Assembly (NCBI GenBank): GCA_965218935.1
Contig: CBDCMH010000007.1
Coordinates: forward strand, 434,001 to 498,000
From: JADFOI01 sp965218935
GTDB taxonomy: Bacteria; Acidobacteriota; UBA6911; RPQK01; JADFOI01
DNA: 64,000 bases
Reading direction: 5' to 3'
The position numbers were made by a program, and so were the translations under genes. Of this stretch, positions 1 through 8,637 are shown one piece after another. The stretch's first letter is position 1. Each line of letters opens with the position of its first letter. The notes under the pieces were generated by a model. It had not been told where the DNA came from. It ran no database searches and was given only the letters and a program-made list of their open reading frames with translations.

Positions 1-873
1 CTGGACCATCTTGATGACGGCCGCGGTCTGCATTGCTTGATCTCCCAGCAGTTGACCGGCCGCCACAACTGCTCCAGTTGAATCGATAGTGCCCCCAATC
101 CAGGCCCCCGCCACGAGGGGATCCATACCCAACCACCGACAGAAGAGAGGCATCAAGACCATCATCACCACGGTAAAGATCAGGGTCATCCCGACGGCTA
201 AAGTCAGATGCTCTTTCTTTGCCCGACTGGCCCCGGCGGCTGCGATGGCTGCAGAAACGCCGCAGACCGATGTTGCTGCAGAGATGGTCACTGCAAAGGA
301 GGGAGGCAAGCGAAGAAACCGGTAACCAAACCAGAACATGCCAACTAAGACAATCGGAGTTACCCCCCAAGCCACAATGATCCCGTACCGTCCTAGAGTC
401 AGGATTTTGCCGAACACAATTTCCGCTCCCAGAATCACTAGCCCCGTTTTGATGAAGAGTTCCGCTTGAACCGCCGGCTTCAGCCAATCTGGAACCCCCA
501 GGAAATTACTGACCAGGAGTCCAACTAGGAGAGCCCATAGGGCATAGCCAAGACCATAGGCGGCAAGAATGCTGTTACCGGCTATGAAAAAGCTCAGCAG
601 CGAAAGGAAAAACACGGCTGGAAAGGCCAGCAGGAAACGACTGGCTCGTTTTTTCATAGCGCCCATTGCCAGAGCCGAGAGTCCTCCTAGCTCAACCATT
701 AGAAGGAGCAACGGAAGCCAAAGCTCTCGGGGAAATCCATCTGGGGGGGAAGACCATTTTGGAAGGACAGGGATGAGTGTAACCAACCCCGTGAACACCA
801 GAAGCAGCAAGAAAAATCCGATCCAGACCGCCCACCAGTCCTCGGAGTCAACAAGTTCTTTCCAACCGCTCAT
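1..873 (-). CDS. YeiH-family putative anion (sulfate-type) exporter, partial
   Basis: The first 291 codons of an integral membrane protein run off the left edge of the window, so the C-terminus is missing. The ATG at 873 begins MSGWKELVDSEDWW. About eight hydrophobic segments follow. The stretch AVTISAATSVCGVSAAIAAA and the later GAWIGGTIDSTGAVVAAG are typical of the YeiH/UPF0324 (Cons_hypoth698) family, annotated as putative sulfate exporters. Substrate cannot be read from sequence; related proteins export sulfur-containing or other small anions. It lies 18 nt downstream of a small membrane ORF on the same strand and is probably cotranscribed with it. The upstream bases are A-rich (AAGAAC) with no strong Shine-Dalgarno. 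Family assignment is firm; function is tentative. Confidence 0.85.
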   Translation of the reverse strand, partial: MSGWKELVDSEDWWAVWIGFFLLLLVFTGLVTLIPVLPKWSSPPDGFPRELWLPLLLLMVELGGLSALAMGAMKKRASRFLLAFPAVFFLSLLSFFIAGNSILAAYGLGYALWALLVGLLVSNFLGVPDWLKPAVQAELFIKTGLVILGAEIVFGKILTLGRYGIIVAWGVTPIVLVGMFWFGYRFLRLPPSFAVTISAATSVCGVSAAIAAAGASRAKKEHLTLAVGMTLIFTVVMMVLMPLFCRWLGMDPLVAGAWIGGTIDSTGAVVAAGQLLGDQAMQTAAVIKMVQ

Positions 874-891
874 CGTTCTTTTTAGATTATG

Positions 892-1074
892 TTAGTCTTG
901 AGATGATCTCATCGAAGTATCTACAGTACTGAGTATCTCTTCTAAGTCTTCGAGGTCTGTATAAAACAGAACCCCGGCGTCACGACCCCTTTCCCAGTTT
1001 GTCTGCACCACCGGCGAGAACCAGCAGAGTGCCAGTATCGCCAGGAGGAGAAGTAAATAAATCCATGCTTTCAT
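892..1074 (-). CDS. small single-pass membrane protein (60 aa), unknown
   Basis: A 60-residue ORF starts with MKAWIYLLLLLAILALCWF, one clear N-terminal membrane anchor or signal, followed by a polar acidic tail (DLEDLEEIL). It ends 18 nt before the YeiH-type gene on the same strand, so it may be a leader gene or accessory subunit of that transporter. The start codon has only a weak upstream ACGAG. I recognise no family. The hydrophobic start and tight spacing argue for a real gene; the short length keeps confidence moderate. Confidence 0.5.
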   Translation of the reverse strand: MKAWIYLLLLLAILALCWFSPVVQTNWERGRDAGVLFYTDLEDLEEILSTVDTSMRSSQD

Positions 1075-1219
1075 GACTGAACTCGTTCAGTGTTTATGTA
1101 TAATCCCGGCCAGGGTCTTGGCAAAATCTTAACAGGGTCTCACGATTCCACAATTGAGGTGGATTCTTTCCGGTGGGATCATTTATAACTTATTCCTGGC
1201 TGTAAAGGAAGGACTTCCT

Positions 1220-1888
1220 ATGCGACGCACACCTGAGCCGGAACTGATGCTGGGGGAGGAGCAGGCACGTGCCTATTACCAAGCCGATTTCGAGGAATCG
1301 CACAGCCATTTCATCGAGTTGTTCGCAGATAGATTTCCGGAGGAGAATGCAGCCGGCTCTGTGTTAGATTTGGGCTGCGGCCCCGCTGACATTTCTTTAC
1401 GCTTTGCGCGCTCCTATCCTCAGACAGTGATTCACGGGGTGGATGGTTCAGAAGCCATGTTAAAGTTTGGACATGAGGCCGTCAGCCGGCAGGGATTGGA
1501 GGAACGGGTCAAACTGATTCACTGCACCCTGCCCACGATGGAACTGCCTGGAAAGGCATACGATGTGGTGATCAGTAACAGCCTGCTTCACCATCTGCGA
1601 GATCCGCAGGTGCTCTGGGAAACGATCAAGCAGTTTGCCCGTCCTGAGGCACCCGTCTTCATCAAGGACCTGATGCGCCCCAGCAGCCGGGATCAAGCAA
1701 GGGATCTGACCGAAACCTACGCGGCCGAGGAACCTGAGATTCTCAAGCAGGATTTTTACCACTCGTTACGGGCTGCTTACCGGAGCGACGAGGTTCAGTC
1801 TCAGCTCCAGGAAGCTGGGTTGAAACGTTTCTCAGTGGAAGTCGTCAGCGATCGGCACATCATCATATGGGGCCGCCTGCGCGCTTAG
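1220..1888 (+). CDS. class I SAM-dependent methyltransferase
   Basis: This 222-residue protein has the class I methyltransferase fold. Motif I is VLDLGCGPADISLRFA, followed by the acidic SAM ribose contact in HGVDGSEAML, and motif IV is in YDVVISNSLLHHL. The acceptor substrate is unknown; the SNSLLHHL motif resembles small-molecule or menaquinone-type methyltransferases. I chose the ATG at 1220 because AAGGAAGGA sits about 7 nt upstream. An in-frame start at 1154 would add an unlikely 22-residue extension and lacks such a site. The gene is divergent from the YeiH cluster and convergent with the symporter operon, so it is probably monocistronic. Confidence 0.8.
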   Translation: MRRTPEPELMLGEEQARAYYQADFEESHSHFIELFADRFPEENAAGSVLDLGCGPADISLRFARSYPQTVIHGVDGSEAMLKFGHEAVSRQGLEERVKLIHCTLPTMELPGKAYDVVISNSLLHHLRDPQVLWETIKQFARPEAPVFIKDLMRPSSRDQARDLTETYAAEEPEILKQDFYHSLRAAYRSDEVQSQLQEAGLKRFSVEVVSDRHIIIWGRLRA

Positions 1889-1948
1889 CGCAGCGAGAGA
1901 AAGAGAGATACAAATGACAACTGACATACCTTTCTTATGGTCAGGGGG

Positions 1949-3436
1949 TCAGGGGGTTAGATTGTTTCGCAAAGCCCGGTGAACCTCGTCGAACTCCTCG
2001 CCGACTCCCTCGGGAGCCTCGGTGAACAGACTCACCCCCACAGTCAGGGCGAATCCCACCAAAAGGCCCGGGATGATCTCGTAAAGACCGTAGGACCACT
2101 CCTTAAGGAGCAGCACCCAGATCATGCTGGTGAGAAAGCCCCCTACCATTCCGGCCACCGCTCCGGCTCGAGTGGTACGTTTCCAAAAGAGAGAACAGAA
2201 AACCACCGGGGTAAAGGCCGATGCCAGGCCGGACCAGGCAAAAAGTACGAACCAAAAAATCACCCGGACCTCGGCCAGAGCGAAGACCAAAGCGCCCGCT
2301 CCGATGATCACGGTGGTGAGTTTTCCGTAGAAGGAAAGACGACCTTCCGACAGGTTGGGACAAAAGATCTTCTGAACCACATCACGGACCACCGCTGAGG
2401 AGGCGAGTAGCAGCAGGGAATCGGCTGTGGACATGATGGCGGCCAGGACGATGACCAGGAAGATGCCCGTGAAGAGGGTGGGGAAGAGCTCCGCACTCAT
2501 GGTAGGGAGAATGGTTTCTGGATCATCCAGGCCGGGGAAGAGAACCCGGCCGGCCATTCCAGCGAACACCGCTCCGGTCTCAAAGACGACCATGCAAATC
2601 ACGGACAGTAAGCTGCCCGTGATGATCTCCCCTTGATCCCGTGCTGAGATGAAGCGGACGAGGATCTGGGGAACCCCCAGGAAGGCGAATCCAATACTGG
2701 CAAAGCCGAGGGCACTCACCACACCCGGCACCGAAAGTCCGAATTCGCCCATGGGAGACAACAGGCTGGGATCCACCGATCGGAGTTCAGACATGAGGGA
2801 GGTCCATCCTCCGGCAGCAGCAATGCCCACAACAGGGAGGATCAACAGGCCAAAAAACATGAAAACCCCCTGCAGAAGATCGCTGTAAGCCACCGCTTTG
2901 AAGCCCCCCACCGTCGTGTAGTACACGATCACCGCTGCTCCGATGAAGACGCCTGTGGCATAGGTGGTACCCAGAAACGAACTGAAAGCTTTTCCGGATG
3001 CGGTCAACTGGGCCGCCGTGTAAGCGACCACCATGGTAAAGATGATCCCCACACTGAGAAGCCGGATCAGGTACTGTGAATCGCGAAATCGAGCTTCCAG
3101 GTAGTCGGGAACGGTAATGGAGTTGTAGCGGTCGGTGTATTCCTTAAAGGGCCGAGCCACCAGCGCCCAGGCCAGGGCAATGCCCAGGACTTCTCCCAAT
3201 GTGATCCAGAGGGCGTGGATCCCCACCAGATATCCCACACCGGTGACGCCGAGCAGCAACCATGCGCTCTCTCCGGTGGCATTGGAGCTGAAGGCGATGA
3301 CCCAGCCAGGGAGCTTTTTCCCGGCCACGTAGTAACCGGCCACGCTTCTGGACTCACGGCGTCCCCAGAAGCCGATGACCAGGAGGATGATTAAATAGAG
3401 GACAAGAACGGAGATGATGGTGAAACCCGGATTCAC
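1949..3436 (-). CDS. sodium:solute symporter (SSS family, PutP-like)
   Basis: This protein of about 495 residues has roughly 13 membrane segments and the SSS pattern: YYVAGKKLPGWVIAFS near the N-terminus, a GGFKAVAYSDLLQG stretch, and IMSTADSLLLLASSAVVRD in the TM8 region that carries sodium ligands in PutP-type carriers. It probably imports an amino acid or related organic solute with Na+. I start it at the GTG at 3436 because GGAGC lies 7 nt upstream and the GTG overlaps the stop of the preceding 44-residue gene (GTGA). The longer reading frame to 3601 encodes non-membrane sequence that belongs to that small gene in another frame. It is the last gene of a coupled operon with an aminotransferase, which suggests uptake and deamination of the same amino compound. 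Confidence 0.88.
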   Translation of the reverse strand: MNPGFTIISVLVLYLIILLVIGFWGRRESRSVAGYYVAGKKLPGWVIAFSSNATGESAWLLLGVTGVGYLVGIHALWITLGEVLGIALAWALVARPFKEYTDRYNSITVPDYLEARFRDSQYLIRLLSVGIIFTMVVAYTAAQLTASGKAFSSFLGTTYATGVFIGAAVIVYYTTVGGFKAVAYSDLLQGVFMFFGLLILPVVGIAAAGGWTSLMSELRSVDPSLLSPMGEFGLSVPGVVSALGFASIGFAFLGVPQILVRFISARDQGEIITGSLLSVICMVVFETGAVFAGMAGRVLFPGLDDPETILPTMSAELFPTLFTGIFLVIVLAAIMSTADSLLLLASSAVVRDVVQKIFCPNLSEGRLSFYGKLTTVIIGAGALVFALAEVRVIFWFVLFAWSGLASAFTPVVFCSLFWKRTTRAGAVAGMVGGFLTSMIWVLLLKEWSYGLYEIIPGLLVGFALTVGVSLFTEAPEGVGEEFDEVHRALRNNLTP

Positions 3437-3567
3437 TTGGGTTGCTCCGGATTCGACGGTCTCCGAATGTTTCGGTGACGGAAATAGAAGACGAGCTCCA
3501 CCACAAGACCCAGTCCCACCGCGGCAATCAACAGCAACCAGGCCGTCCAGTGTAAACCGGCAATCAC
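3433..3567 (-). CDS. 44-aa membrane protein coupled to the SSS symporter
   Basis: A GTG-started ORF reads VIAGLHWTAWLLLIAAVGLG and continues to a basic end (FRHRNIRRPS). It is one transmembrane helix with a positive cytoplasmic tail. Its GTG overlaps the TGA of the aminotransferase and its own TGA overlaps the GTG of the symporter, both as GTGA. GGGGGAAGG stands 3 nt before the start. These couplings and the strong ribosome site make it a likely real gene despite its size. Small membrane partners precede some SSS carriers elsewhere (DUF997/YhdT or DUF3311 types); I cannot assign this one to either. Role inferred: accessory subunit for assembly or stability of the symporter. Confidence 0.7.
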   Translation of the reverse strand: MIAGLHWTAWLLLIAAVGLGLVVELVFYFRHRNIRRPSNPEQPK

Positions 3568-4892
3568 CGACCTTCCCCCACACGGCGGCAAGCCCGGCCA
3601 AGACGTTGCAGGCCCTCTTCCACTTCTTCCTCTGTGATCAGCATGGAGGGGCCCAGACGAATCACATGGGCTTTGCAGCCACCAATCCCGACCAGGAGTC
3701 CTTCAGTCTTGGCGGCCTCCAAAAGGGTCTTGGCTTTTTCGGGGCTCTCCTTCCTGGTTTCTCGATCCTCAACCAGCTCCAGCGCCTGCATGAGCCCCAT
3801 CCCCCGAACCTCACCGACCCACTCATACTCCTCACCCAGGATCTCGAGTCCCTCCCGAAGCTGTTTTCCCCGAAGAGCCGAACGGCCAGGCGTATCCTCT
3901 TTGATCATGACATCGAGTGTGGTGGTGGTTGCGGCCATGGCCAGGGGGTTTCCGCCGAAGGTGGAAATGGTGTTGGTCGTCCAGGACCCTGCAATCTCAT
4001 CCCGGGTGATGGTGGCACCCACGGGAAAGCCGTTGGCAATTCCCTTAGCCATAACCATGATGTCCGGCTCAACATCCCAGTGCTCGATTCCAAACCACCG
4101 TTCGCCGGTGCGGCCGAAGCCGGCCTGGACTTCATCACAAATAAACAGGCCTCCGTACTTATGGATAATCTCAACCATTTTTTGGAAGTAACCGGGCGGA
4201 GGGACGATATAGCCTGCCACTCCCTGGATGGTCTCGGCAACGAAGGCTGCCGGGCGACCATTGGTGGTGGTCTGGATGGCCTCTTCAAAATCGCGGGCAA
4301 AAGCCTCCAAACAGGTCTCATCGCAAGGTCTTCGGAAGGGGCAACGGTAGGGGTAGGGAGACATGACGTGCTTGACCCCTGCGATGGAGCTGGCCAGGGG
4401 ACGCCACGAGGCATTGCCGGTCATGTTGGTGGTCAGGAAGCTTCTGCCGGAATAGGAGTGACGAAGGGCCAGCACTTCGCTTCTGCCCGTGTAGAGGCAG
4501 GCAAGCATGACAGCTGTCTCCACGGCTTCAGTCCCACTGTTGGTGAAAAAGGACCTCTTGAGGTGCCCGGGAGCCATATGGGCCAGCCGCCGCGCTGCTT
4601 CCACCTGGTTTTCGGTGAGATAGAGCGTGGAGGTATGTCCAAGCACTCCTGCCTGGTGGCGGACCCGCTCCACAACTTCCGGGTGGCAATGCCCCAATGA
4701 GTTGGTGAGAATTCCACTGAAAAAATCGAGAAATTCGGTCCCCTCGGAGTCCACCACCCTCGTTCCCTGTCCCTGTACCAAAACCAGCGGATCCTGGTAA
4801 AGGGGCGCCGCAGAAGGGAAGATGAACTCCTGGTGTCCGGTCTGTACGTCCTCTGTCCTGGTGACGGGCCTCGATAGGGTTCTTTCTTTCAT
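3564..4892 (-). CDS. class III pyridoxal-phosphate aminotransferase
   Basis: At 442 residues this is the usual length for subgroup III aminotransferases (GABA, ornithine, AGXT2 types). Visible landmarks are FFTNSGTEAVETAVMLA near residue 115, the PLP-stacking region in HSYSGRSF, the aspartate in ICDEVQAGFGRTG, and the Schiff-base lysine in MAKGIANGFPVGA, then STFGGNPLAMAA. The CPFRRPCDETC segment resembles AGXT2/4-aminobutyrate-type members. It transfers an amino group to an oxo-acid such as pyruvate or glyoxylate in the cytoplasm; the exact donor is not readable. The ATG overlaps the stop of the upstream phosphatase, and its stop overlaps the next GTG, so the operon is tightly coupled. Confidence 0.88.
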   Translation of the reverse strand: MKERTLSRPVTRTEDVQTGHQEFIFPSAAPLYQDPLVLVQGQGTRVVDSEGTEFLDFFSGILTNSLGHCHPEVVERVRHQAGVLGHTSTLYLTENQVEAARRLAHMAPGHLKRSFFTNSGTEAVETAVMLACLYTGRSEVLALRHSYSGRSFLTTNMTGNASWRPLASSIAGVKHVMSPYPYRCPFRRPCDETCLEAFARDFEEAIQTTTNGRPAAFVAETIQGVAGYIVPPPGYFQKMVEIIHKYGGLFICDEVQAGFGRTGERWFGIEHWDVEPDIMVMAKGIANGFPVGATITRDEIAGSWTTNTISTFGGNPLAMAATTTTLDVMIKEDTPGRSALRGKQLREGLEILGEEYEWVGEVRGMGLMQALELVEDRETRKESPEKAKTLLEAAKTEGLLVGIGGCKAHVIRLGPSMLITEEEVEEGLQRLGRACRRVGEGR

Positions 4893-5716
4893 GCCCGACC
4901 TTCTTTCTTGATCACGACCAGAGTTTGATCGTCAACCAGTCCTCGACGCTGGCTGAATTCTCCCACGTCGTCCATGATCATTTGGTAGAGGTCACGAGAT
5001 CCGTGGTGACGGTTGTTGCGGGCGACTTCGATGAGGCGCTTACGCCCATATTCTTCACCGTCAGTGTTGGTCGCCTCGAGAATTCCGTCCGTGAAACACA
5101 CCAGGACGTCATCCTTTTCCATTTGCACCTCACCCACTTCGTGGCCTAGGGGAAGATCCCTGAAGGCACCGAGAACCGGGCCACCCGCATCCAGCGCCAT
5201 CAGTTGATCCTTCTGGAAAAGGAGAGGATTGGGGTGACCCCCGTTGACATAACGTAGAATCCCATTTCTGTGCAATTCCCCATAGAAACAGGAGATATAT
5301 TGGTTGCGTTGAGAGGAACGGCACATCCGGCGGTTCATCTTGGTGAAAAGCAAAGAGGTGGTGTGTTTTTCGTAATAGGATTGAAAGGAGATCCCCATGT
5401 AAAGGGCCGTGTTAAAGTCTCGAATCAACATGGCGGCTGCCAGGCCGTGACCGGATGCGTCAGCGATAACGATCCCAATCTTGTCGTGGATATCGAAACG
5501 GCCCAGATCGATGAAATCGTAATAATCCCCACCTGCGACGGCAGCCGGTAGAGTCTTTCCGTGCATATCGTAGTCGGCAAAGACCTCGATCCGGTCCGGG
5601 TCCGGCATGATCTGCCGCTGCATTGCCGCCACCAGGATGAACTCCTCCTGGAGGGCCTGCAGAGGCATCCCCAGGAGTTCAGTGAGTTCTTGCTCAGCAG
5701 GGCTTTGCTTCACCAT
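4889..5716 (-). CDS. PP2C-like SpoIIE/RsbU-type serine phosphatase
   Basis: The protein has a short helical N-terminus (ALQEEFILVAAMQRQIMP, typical of RsbU-like proteins) and a SpoIIE phosphatase domain. Metal-binding acidic motifs are visible at VAGGDYYDF, IADASGHGLAAA, FTDGILEATN and VDDQTLVVIK. Such enzymes dephosphorylate anti-anti-sigma factors in partner-switching. No sensor domain or RsbV/RsbW partner is present here, so the target is unknown. I chose the ATG at 5716; a TTG at 5815 would add 33 residues without a ribosome site. The gene's stop overlaps the aminotransferase start (ATGA), making it the first gene of the operon and an unusual companion for metabolic genes. Confidence 0.82.
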   Translation of the reverse strand: MVKQSPAEQELTELLGMPLQALQEEFILVAAMQRQIMPDPDRIEVFADYDMHGKTLPAAVAGGDYYDFIDLGRFDIHDKIGIVIADASGHGLAAAMLIRDFNTALYMGISFQSYYEKHTTSLLFTKMNRRMCRSSQRNQYISCFYGELHRNGILRYVNGGHPNPLLFQKDQLMALDAGGPVLGAFRDLPLGHEVGEVQMEKDDVLVCFTDGILEATNTDGEEYGRKRLIEVARNNRHHGSRDLYQMIMDDVGEFSQRRGLVDDQTLVVIKKEGRA

Positions 5717-5974
5717 AGGTTCACTACGAATAATAGCAGGAAAGGTGAGGAAGAATAGAAGAATTTCAGGGTTCCACCGCGGCTGAAAGAAAAGACGAGG
5801 AGATGGGTTCTCCAAAGGGACCGCTCAGGGAGGAAAGAAAGCACGGACAACAAGTAAGGAACCCGGCGCCCGGGATGGCGACGAGTAGGGTGAACATGAG
5901 GGTGGTGGTGAGAATTTAGGAAAGACTGACGCCGTAAGGGTCAAAAAGGGCTTGGAAGAAGCGCTGAGTCCGCG

Positions 5975-6460
5975 TCATCTCCATGAATAACCCACTCCGA
6001 ATTTGAGGTCTGGGCTATCCAGGGCCCCCAGCTTCAGCTCGGTGAAAAGTCCCTCGCGGTGAGCAAGTGCCATGAGGATATTGAAGCCGGGTTGGATGTT
6101 GCTCTCCCGCCCGCCAACGCCGGTGTCGACGATATAAACGTTGACGGCCGGTCCGGCCCCGATGTAGGTCTTCCATGCCCTGCTCTCCAGCGGTATCCAA
6201 TAGGCCAGCTCAAAGTTCAGGCCAATCGAAGTGATATTGTTGCCGATTCCTACTTCCAGGTTGGGCCGAACCCACAAGCGTTCCATGAGTGGTCCGGCTT
6301 CAAAATGACCCCCGAAATAGATCTGGTCGGGATCGATGCTCACTCCCATCCGAACTCCCGTCCCTCCCTGAGCCAGGAGTGGACTTGAGGTGGCAAGAAT
6401 GAATCCAAAAATAATCAAGGTGAACGAAAACTGGTTAAGCAGGTTCTTTTTGTTTGCCAT
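5975..6460 (-). CDS. exported outer-membrane beta-barrel-like protein, unknown
   Basis: A 161-residue protein starts with a signal peptide (FTLIIFGFILATSSPLLAQ, cleavage likely after LLAQ). Alternating polar and hydrophobic strands follow (LWVRPNLEVGIG, ITSIGLNFELAYWI), ending in KFGVGYSWR with an aromatic near the C-terminus. This matches a small outer-membrane beta barrel. No specific family is recognised. Its start lies inside the end of the upstream barrel gene (46 nt overlap) and has only a weak ribosome site, so translation may depend on that gene. Confidence 0.65.
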   Translation of the reverse strand: MANKKNLLNQFSFTLIIFGFILATSSPLLAQGGTGVRMGVSIDPDQIYFGGHFEAGPLMERLWVRPNLEVGIGNNITSIGLNFELAYWIPLESRAWKTYIGAGPAVNVYIVDTGVGGRESNIQPGFNILMALAHREGLFTELKLGALDSPDLKFGVGYSWR

Positions 6461-6912
6461 GATAGATCTTTACCCGTTGTGGGGTTGAAGCGAACCGCAC
6501 CCAGCCCGGCAGTGAAGAAGGGCCGTATTCGGCTCTCATTGTCCGTAAAAAAACGCACGAAGTTCATTTGAACCTGGCCCACGGTGACCTTGAAATCACG
6601 CTGCTCAATGGTAGTTCCGGTGTCCTGGGTGATTCGCTGGTCGTTGCGACCGAAGCTGTAGTCTCCCTCCAGAGTCCAGTGTGAGCTCAGGTCCAGCGAA
6701 CCCCGCACACGGAACTTGCCGCCGTTGAGAAATTGGGAGACAAAGGACTCACCATTCAAATCGAAGGAGCGCTCCCCGCTCACAAATGAACCCCCGAATA
6801 AGACCGTGATGCGTGGGTTGGGGTGGGCTTGGGCGTTGGGAACAAAGGCGGCGGCCACCAGAAGTGTACAACCCACCCATCCCAGGAATCGTATCATCCT
6901 TAATGTTTTCAT
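6415..6912 (-). CDS. beta-barrel outer-membrane protein, probably truncated at the 3' end
   Basis: A signal peptide (MKTLRMIRFLGWVGCTLLVA, ending near AQA) precedes barrel-like strands: ITVLFGGSFV, KFRVRGSLDLS, TLEGDYSFGRN, VTVGQVQMNFVRFF, IRPFFTAGLGAVRF. These resemble OprF/OmpW-like small barrels. The protein ends abruptly in SWQTKRTCLTSFRSP, without the final strands or aromatic C-terminus, and overlaps the next gene by 46 nt. I infer a frameshift near 6445-6480 that removed the barrel's C-terminal half. A short naturally ending barrel is the alternative. Confidence 0.6.
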   Translation of the reverse strand: MKTLRMIRFLGWVGCTLLVAAAFVPNAQAHPNPRITVLFGGSFVSGERSFDLNGESFVSQFLNGGKFRVRGSLDLSSHWTLEGDYSFGRNDQRITQDTGTTIEQRDFKVTVGQVQMNFVRFFTDNESRIRPFFTAGLGAVRFNPTTGKDLSWQTKRTCLTSFRSP

Positions 6913-7089
6913 CTTTTCCTCTCCTTAAGTTCCTGTTTTGCAATGCAGTGACTAACTTAGCGGCATCCAGGAAGCAGGACAGTGACGGTCATCACATCGG
7001 CTGGCCTTCTCGGTTGTGAAGTGGCCCGATGCTAGTCGATATTCTGGAGAAATGCGGGGGTTAGAGGTCTGCTCGGAAGTCTTTTCACC

Positions 7090-7452
7090 TTAAGCGGATG
7101 TGGGAACAATGGTTCTTCGATGAAGCCCCCTGCCAATGATCTTCTCACCTTCCTCCGCTTGAACCTCAAAGAGAAGTTTTCGCCCATCGGCCTCGAGAAG
7201 CTTCGACGACACGGTCAGTTCAGATCCCACAAAGGCAGGGGCCTTGTGCTTGATATGCACTTCGTATCCCACAGTAGCAAAAGCATCTGAAAGAAAAGGT
7301 TGAACTAGATTCGCACATGTAACCTCCATCCATCCAATCATCGTGGGCGTGCTTAAGACGGAGGTGCCCGTTGGGGATACGGTGTGTTCCTCTTCCACAG
7401 TGAGAACACGCTGATCGTTCATTCCTGGCGTGATGCCGTCAAATTTGTCCAT
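7090..7452 (-). CDS. FlK-like hotdog-fold thioesterase
   Basis: This 120-residue single hotdog domain resembles fluoroacetyl-CoA thioesterase FlK and its unspecific relatives. The region VLSTPTMIGWMEVTC contains the threonine and glutamate that correspond to FlK catalytic residues, and HIKHKAPAFVGSEL contains the histidine. It probably hydrolyses a short acyl-CoA in the cytoplasm; fluoroacetate specificity should not be assumed. The gene stands alone, with about 90 nt to the PilZ gene and 180 nt to the barrel gene. Confidence 0.8.
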   Translation of the reverse strand: MDKFDGITPGMNDQRVLTVEEEHTVSPTGTSVLSTPTMIGWMEVTCANLVQPFLSDAFATVGYEVHIKHKAPAFVGSELTVSSKLLEADGRKLLFEVQAEEGEKIIGRGLHRRTIVPTSA

Positions 7453-7539
7453 CGGGTTATCGACCTCTCAGGTAAGGATAGATCAAGCAGCCGTGGAGAT
7501 CAATTTAAGAGAATGTGACTGAGTGGGGGAAGGGTCTGG

Positions 7540-8115
7540 TTAAATCATCTCGCCGTGAGCCAAAAAACGCAGAAGATGGTTTTGATCCTTACCCTCGCAG
7601 TGAAGGAACTGCATAGCCACTGAGTTGATGACTTCCCCATCACGCTCGATTGGGGTTGCCCGCAAGATCCAGCCGACGACATCAATCTTATTGCTTGGGC
7701 TGAAATGGATTTTCACCGCCAGTCGATCTCCCGCATCGAGGGGAAGATAGGTTTCAAACGCCAACCTCCCTACACTGATATCCTTGGTCTTACACGTAAA
7801 CTCCTCACCGACAAGATAGCGGTCGGCCGCATCAATCACGGTACAAGCCAAGCGGACTTGTGTGCGCACCCGATAAGATTGCCTGCGCTGCACGGTGATT
7901 CCTCCCCCGAGCAATTTCGCCACAGCGCTTCGTTTGGCGGCCTTGAGAATCTTGGCCTCCCAGAAATAGGCAATGGCTCCCTCATCCCAGTATTTGATTC
8001 GAACTCGGGATCCTTTTCGAAAAGGGAGCGGCCAGACCGGTCTGGCAAGCTCCAGACAGACTTCGTTGGGAGAGCTTTGGGTCACCAGGGCCGGGATCTC
8101 ACCCTTGGATTTCAC
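7540..8115 (-). CDS. PilZ-domain protein, N-terminus probably cut by an IS
   Basis: The C-terminal half carries a PilZ domain with the c-di-GMP signatures RRQSYR (RxxxR) and KDISVGRLAFE (the D/NxSxxG element). The N-terminal part resembles the YcgR-like beta domain. PilZ proteins bind cyclic di-GMP and adjust motility, secretion or polysaccharide output. Translation is placed at GTG 8115, but the frame stays open upstream (TISIHVKSKG) to the end of the IS3-like element 20 nt away, and no ribosome site is visible. The native start was probably lost with the DNA removed at the IS. Confidence 0.75.
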   Translation of the reverse strand: MKSKGEIPALVTQSSPNEVCLELARPVWPLPFRKGSRVRIKYWDEGAIAYFWEAKILKAAKRSAVAKLLGGGITVQRRQSYRVRTQVRLACTVIDAADRYLVGEEFTCKTKDISVGRLAFETYLPLDAGDRLAVKIHFSPSNKIDVVGWILRATPIERDGEVINSVAMQFLHCEGKDQNHLLRFLAHGEMI

Positions 8116-8291
8116 ATGGATGGATATGGTTGATCTGTATCCCGTCAGCGAAAGTGGGACACATAGGGCCGAGAGTTAAGAGAGAGTTGGAAGGTTTGAG
8201 GGGGTGAGATCTCACCCCCTCAAAGGGCTGATCTTGACAGCCCATCAGAGCAAGCCGATGCTGGTCATGGCACAACCAAAAGGAGAACGCT

Positions 8292-8617
8292 ATGACCACA
8301 GACGTCGTCAAACAGATCCGTAGGGCCACCCGCCGGAGATTCACGGCCGAAGAGAAGATCCACATCGTTTTGGAGGGGCTCCGCGGAGAGATTCCCGTCA
8401 CCGAACTGTGCCGCAAAGAAGGGATTCAACCTTCGATCTACTACAAGTGGTCCAAGGCCTTCCTGGATTCGGGCAAAAACGGTCTAACCCGGGAGACCCA
8501 ACGGAATGCGACTTCCGGTGAGGTGCGTCGCTTGAAGGAGGAGAATGAGGCCTCGAAGAAGGCGGTGGCCGAGACGGTAGTGGAGAACCAAAAGCTAAAA
8601 AAAGTTTGGGCCTGTAA
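8292..8617 (+). pseudogene. IS3-like orfA, frameshifted in an A-run
   Basis: The first 102 codons encode the IS3/IS911-type OrfA: a helix-turn-helix (RRRFTAEEKIHIVLEGLRGE, then TELCRKEGIQPSIYYKW) and a leucine-zipper-like heptad region (VRRLKEENEASKKAV). Copy 2 has eight A residues near the 3' end and stops after KKSLGL. This copy has seven, so the frame slips and runs to 8915 in a frame that is neither orfA nor orfB. The end given is the stop that would be used without the deletion. The A-run is also the expected site of programmed -1 frameshifting to make OrfAB. Confidence 0.75.
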
Positions 8618-8637
8618 GGCGAAGGAGGTATCAGAGG

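Noticed and set aside
89..895. Plus-strand frames at 89-325 and 569-895
   Set aside because: They are antisense to the YeiH-type membrane protein, which reads continuously on the minus strand.
3414..4700. Plus-strand open frame of 428 codons
   Set aside because: It lies antisense to the clear class III aminotransferase and part of the symporter, and has no domain features.
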